Shown: in pieces, positions 6,721 to 9,968 of the stretch | How the letters are laid out: every line of letters starts with the position of its first letter | Position numbering within the stretch: position 1 is the first letter of the stretch | NCBI GenBank assembly: GCA_027347805.1 | Contig: DAIEQP010000413.1 | Coordinates: 1 to 9,968 of the forward strand | DNA length: 9,968 nucleotides | Origin: Ignavibacteria bacterium | Lineage (GTDB): Bacteria; Bacteroidota; Ignavibacteria; Ignavibacteriales; Melioribacteraceae | Reading direction: 5' to 3' | Program-made: the position numbers and the translations under genes | The notes under the pieces: generated by a model | Databases searched by the model: none | Told to the model about the DNA's origin: nothing | The model's input: only the letters and a program-made list of their open reading frames with translations

Positions 6721-8253
6721 CTAATTTTCTTGTACTTCGATTATTTCGTTCTCTGTTTTCTTGATAGGTGGTCTTTCAAACAATATTGTCATCTTTTTGT
6801 ACCAGGAAGCTAAATCTTCTGAAACCTGGTCCCATGTAAATCTCCATCCCCAATTGCCTCCAAGTCTTCCAGGGAAATTCATTCTAGCTTCATTGTCAAG
6901 ATGCAATATGTCCTGCATTGGTATAACACAAATATTTGCAACAGATGAATATGCAGCTCTTATCAATTCATAAGTCATGTTATCGCCATAATAATTAAAA
7001 TAGTTCTGAGTCCATTCATATACACCGGATTTTTTTTCTATTTCCGATTTTAAGAATCCTGCTGTTGTTTCGTTATCGTGCGAACCAGTATGAACCACAC
7101 AATTTGGAATATGGTTATGCGGAAGAAATTTCTTTTCACCATTTTCACCCAAACCAAACTGTAGAATTTTTATACCGGGGAAACCAAAATCGTCTCTTAA
7201 TTTTTCTACTGAATCAGTAATCACTCCTAAATCTTCAGCAATGATTGGAAGTTTACCAAGCGAATTTTTTATTGAGTTGAAAAGTTTGTGACCAGGAGCT
7301 TTAACCCATCTTCCTTTTATTGCTGTTTCTTCACCGCCGGGAATTTCCCAGTATGCATCAAAACCGCGGAAGTGATCAATTCTAATTATATCAACCATTC
7401 CTAATAAATTGGAAATTCTTTTTCGCCACCAAAGGAAATCATCCTTTTCCATTTCATTCCATTTATATAATGGATTACCCCAAAGCTGTCCTGTTGCACT
7501 GAAATAATCTGGCGGAACACCAGCTACAAACTTTAATGACCCATCATCATTGACTGTGAACAATTCTTTATTTGCCCAAAGATCGGAACTATCATATGCT
7601 ATAAAAATCGGAAGGTCGCCAATTATTTTAATTCCGTTCTCATTAACATAATTTTTTAAATCGTTCCATTGTTTACGGAATGTGTATTGAATGAAAATTT
7701 GATAATCAATTTCATCAGCAAGTTTATTCTTCCAAGTTTTTAAATCCTTTCTAAATGCAATTGAAGAGTCCCATTCATTCCAGCAAATTCCGCCATGAAA
7801 AGTTTTTGCCGCCATGAACAAAGAATAATCTTCAAGCCAGAAAGAATTTTCTTCAATAAATTGGCTGCAGATATCTTTCACCTTTTTCTCTTTGATGAAA
7901 TTATGAAAAGCTTTTTTTAATAAATCAGATTTAAATTCTATCACTCTGCCAAATTCAATACTATATGAATTAAATTCTGGTACATCCATCAAATCTTTTT
8001 TTGAAAGTAATCCTTCTTTTTCAAGTAATTCCGGACTGATTAATAATGGATTGCCTGCAAAGGCGGAAAAACATTGATATGGCGAATCCCCATATCCTGT
8101 TGGACCCAGTGGAAAAGTTTGCCAGAGTGTTTGCCCGGCAGTTTTTAAAAAATCAACAAAGTGGTATGCACTTGGTCCTAGATCACCGATGCCGAATTTA
8201 CCCGGTAAAGAAGTTGGATGCAGCAAAATTCCAGCAGAACGATTTATATTCAT
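6721..8253 (-). CDS. malQ: 4-alpha-glucanotransferase (amylomaltase, GH77)
   Basis: MalQ moves alpha-1,4-glucan segments between maltodextrins, releasing glucose, in cytoplasmic maltodextrin or glycogen metabolism. The 510-residue product has the length of compact Thermus-type amylomaltases (about 500) and lacks the N-terminal extension of E. coli MalQ. The opening is typical: RSAGILLHPTSLPGKFGIGD (5-24), then LGPTGYGDSPYQ (49-60). The catalytic nucleophile is D293 in RIDHFRGF, the acid/base is E340 in IIAEDLG, and the third acid is D393 in HTGSHDNETT; the first two have the same numbers as in Thermus aquaticus amylomaltase. The C-terminal GRLGGNWGWR (462-471) is also a family block. The ATG at 8251-8253 has GAGGA three bases upstream. 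No glycogen or maltose genes are adjacent, so the substrate source is not shown. It is divergent from nrdJ and ends at a hairpin terminator. Confidence 0.96.
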   Translation of the reverse strand: MNINRSAGILLHPTSLPGKFGIGDLGPSAYHFVDFLKTAGQTLWQTFPLGPTGYGDSPYQCFSAFAGNPLLISPELLEKEGLLSKKDLMDVPEFNSYSIEFGRVIEFKSDLLKKAFHNFIKEKKVKDICSQFIEENSFWLEDYSLFMAAKTFHGGICWNEWDSSIAFRKDLKTWKNKLADEIDYQIFIQYTFRKQWNDLKNYVNENGIKIIGDLPIFIAYDSSDLWANKELFTVNDDGSLKFVAGVPPDYFSATGQLWGNPLYKWNEMEKDDFLWWRKRISNLLGMVDIIRIDHFRGFDAYWEIPGGEETAIKGRWVKAPGHKLFNSIKNSLGKLPIIAEDLGVITDSVEKLRDDFGFPGIKILQFGLGENGEKKFLPHNHIPNCVVHTGSHDNETTAGFLKSEIEKKSGVYEWTQNYFNYYGDNMTYELIRAAYSSVANICVIPMQDILHLDNEARMNFPGRLGGNWGWRFTWDQVSEDLASWYKKMTILFERPPIKKTENEIIEVQEN

Positions 8254-8504
8254 ATATCCTCAGCATTATGTGATGAAAATCTCTTATATAAAAATTAAAC
8301 AAAAAAACAATATTTACATCAAACTATTATTCGGTATATTGAATTCGAAAATATGATTAACCAATAGCTAAATTTTTTTATAAAGCATTCAACTAATTGC
8401 TTGAAATAAAATTTTTAGTTATGTTGCTCGCACCCCAAATGAAAGTTCGTTCACAGAAGAAAAAAAATCATTTAAGTATATAAATTTTCGAGATTGGAGA
8501 TTGA
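8254..8504. promoter_or_regulatory. Divergent intergenic region between malQ and nrdJ
   Basis: These 251 AT-rich bases hold no gene I can support. For nrdJ the best sigma70-like match is TTGCTT (8397-8402), 17 bases, then TATGTT (8420-8425), which would give a leader of roughly 70 bases. For malQ the minus strand has TTGTTT followed by TATAAG at a near-normal distance within about 8280-8315; both are weak by eye. I looked for a cobalamin riboswitch B12 box (GCCACTG) and for a paired NrdR-box-like palindrome and saw neither. Confidence 0.35.
8496..8500 (+). promoter_or_regulatory. Ribosome binding site of nrdJ
   Basis: GGAGA ends four bases before the ATG at 8505 and fixes this as the start. 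The first residues from this ATG, MKINRYFTIAGNDPLESVEF, fit the usual opening of the family, which supports the choice. Confidence 0.7.
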
Positions 8505-9968
8505 ATGAAGATTAACCGTTACTTCACCATTGCCGGAAATGATCCTCTTGAATCAGTTGAGTTTGTAAAAAGAGTTTCTGAAATAAAAAACCCGGATGGT
8601 TCTATTGTCTTTAGAATGGAAGATGTCTTTGTGCCAAAGAACTGGTCACAAGTTGCAACTGATGTTCTTGCTCAAAAATATTTTAGGAAAGCTGGTGTTC
8701 CAAAACTATTAGCAAAAATTGATGAAGAGAAAGTTCCTAAATGGTTACAGCGATCTGAAGCCGATCCTAAACTTGAAGAACTTCCGGAGAAAGATAGATT
8801 AACAAGCGAAACTGATTCGCGTCAAGTTTTTCATCGCTTAGCTGGTACCTGGACATATTGGGGCTGGAAAGCTGTATACTTTGATACTGAAGATGATGCA
8901 AGAGCATTTTATGATGAACATATGTATATGCTTACAAACCAATTCTGCGCACCAAATTCTCCACAATCGTTTAATACAGGTTTGCACTGGGCATATGGAA
9001 TCAATGGCCCATCGCAAGGACATTATTATGTAGATTATCAGTCAGCTGAATTAACAAAAGCAGTTGATGCCTATACTCATCCGCAGCCGCATGCATGTTT
9101 TATTCAATCGATTAATGATGATCTGGTTAATGAAGGCGGTATAATGGATCTTTGGGTTCGTGAAGCCAGGTTATTTAAATATGGTTCCGGAACCGGAAGT
9201 AATTTCTCAAATCTCCGCGGCGGCAATGAACCATTAAGCGGAGGCGGAAAATCTAGCGGCTTGATGTCATTTCTGCGAATCGGTGATCGTTCAGCTGGTG
9301 CAATTAAAAGCGGCGGAACAACGAGACGTGCTGCTAAAATGGTTACACTCGATATAGATCATCCCGATATACATGAATATTTAAACTGGAAAGTTGTTGA
9401 AGAACAAAAAGTTGCTGCACTTGTAGCTGGAAGCAGACTTTTAAATCTTCACCTTAATAATATTATTAAGGCTTGCTATCAGGAACATCCGGAAAATGAT
9501 CGCTTCAATAAAAAGACAAATCAATTTTTACGCAAAGCAATAATTGAAGCTCGTAAAGCTTACATACCTGAGAATTATATTGATAGAGTTATTAAACTTG
9601 CCAAACTAGGATTTAAATCAATTGAAGTTCCTGTTTACAATGAAGACTGGAATTCCGAGGCATATGCAACTGTATCCGGACAAAATTCCAATAACTCTGT
9701 CCGTGTTAACAATGAATTTATGTATGCAGTGTTAAATGATGGCGATTGGAATTTATATTGGAGAACTGAATTAAAGAAAGCTGCAAAGGATAATAGAAAA
9801 CCAAAAGCATGCAAAACAGTACGTGCAAAAGAATTGTGGGATGATATTGCGTATGCCGCATGGTCATGTGCTGATCCGGGTGTTCAATATGACTCAACAA
9901 TTAATGAATGGCATACCTGTTCAAACAGCGGAAAAATCCGTGCATCAAATCCATGCAGCGAATATATG
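8505..9968 (+). CDS. nrdJ: Class II (adenosylcobalamin-dependent) ribonucleoside-diphosphate reductase, partial (3' end off the right edge)
   Basis: The frame is open for 488 codons to the window edge without a stop. Class II reductases make deoxyribonucleotides using adenosylcobalamin to start the radical, with no need of oxygen or a second subunit. The N-terminus matches long NrdJ proteins: VPKNWSQVATDVLAQKYFRK (43-62) with GVP after it. The first redox cysteine is C198 in HACFIQSINDD, equivalent to E. coli NrdA C225. FKYGSGTGSNFSNLRGGNE (224-242), LSGGGKSSGLMSF (244-256) and GGTTRRAAKM (270-279) are the conserved Gly-rich barrel segments. DWNSEAYATVSGQNSNNSVR (381-400) follows, and N482, C484 and E486 in NPCSEY form the N-x-C-x-E active site, with C484 the predicted thiyl radical site (equivalent to C439). 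No ATP-cone is visible at the N-terminus. Long members exceed 800 residues, so the second redox cysteine and C-terminal tail lie beyond this window. Confidence 0.95.
   Translation, partial: MKINRYFTIAGNDPLESVEFVKRVSEIKNPDGSIVFRMEDVFVPKNWSQVATDVLAQKYFRKAGVPKLLAKIDEEKVPKWLQRSEADPKLEELPEKDRLTSETDSRQVFHRLAGTWTYWGWKAVYFDTEDDARAFYDEHMYMLTNQFCAPNSPQSFNTGLHWAYGINGPSQGHYYVDYQSAELTKAVDAYTHPQPHACFIQSINDDLVNEGGIMDLWVREARLFKYGSGTGSNFSNLRGGNEPLSGGGKSSGLMSFLRIGDRSAGAIKSGGTTRRAAKMVTLDIDHPDIHEYLNWKVVEEQKVAALVAGSRLLNLHLNNIIKACYQEHPENDRFNKKTNQFLRKAIIEARKAYIPENYIDRVIKLAKLGFKSIEVPVYNEDWNSEAYATVSGQNSNNSVRVNNEFMYAVLNDGDWNLYWRTELKKAAKDNRKPKACKTVRAKELWDDIAYAAWSCADPGVQYDSTINEWHTCSNSGKIRASNPCSEYM

Noticed and set aside
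8838..9023. 61-codon minus-strand open frame
   Set aside because: It is antisense to a well-conserved part of nrdJ and shows no start signal or family likeness.
1..9968. CRISPR array, tRNA or rRNA gene, insertion sequence, phage or defence genes
   Set aside because: I saw no regularly spaced direct repeats, no tRNA-like cloverleaf in the spacers, no transposase or integrase motifs and no terminal repeats. Every long stretch is explained by housekeeping genes.

Overview
The window is AT-rich bacterial DNA carrying seven genes recognisable by family and one unrecognised outer-membrane-type gene. Lineage cannot be proved from the sequence. The low GC, the short Ile/Leu/Phe-rich signal peptide ending in FSQ, the long cobalamin-dependent ribonucleotide reductase and the overall protein style suggest the Bacteroidota/Chlorobi/Ignavibacteria group, with Ignavibacteria-like bacteria my best guess. 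No mobile element, CRISPR array, tRNA, rRNA or recent transfer signature is visible; this looks like ordinary chromosomal housekeeping DNA.

Region 1 (1-4880, all minus strand) is a tandem block of four genes read right to left: an AI-2E family (PerM-like) membrane protein, a beta-CASP metallo-beta-lactamase ribonuclease-type protein, an unrecognised exported probable outer-membrane beta-barrel protein, and the start of an RsbW-like anti-sigma ATPase that runs off the left edge. The gaps are 53, 7 and 65 bases, and the beta-CASP and barrel genes are close enough for coupled translation, so a single transcript is plausible.

Region 2 (4881-6720, plus strand) starts in a 125-base divergent intergenic region. 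It holds a phosphate acetyltransferase gene closed by a strong intrinsic terminator, then an exported cysteine-type glutathione peroxidase. The peroxidase ribosome binding site lies inside a 9-bp perfect inverted repeat, the most interesting small regulatory signal here. A compact hairpin that can stop transcription from both sides separates this gene from the convergent malQ.

Region 3 (6721-9968) has malQ (4-alpha-glucanotransferase, minus strand) and, divergent from it across 251 bases without a gene, the first 488 codons of a class II cobalamin-dependent ribonucleotide reductase (nrdJ). That reading frame is open to the right edge and ends just after the predicted thiyl-radical cysteine.

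The genes do not form one pathway. They cover acetyl-CoA/acetyl-phosphate exchange, alpha-glucan remodelling, deoxyribonucleotide supply, peroxide detoxification, RNA processing and envelope functions. I do not see a convincing new multi-gene system; the best leads are the hairpin before the peroxidase gene and the unknown barrel gene tied to the beta-CASP gene.
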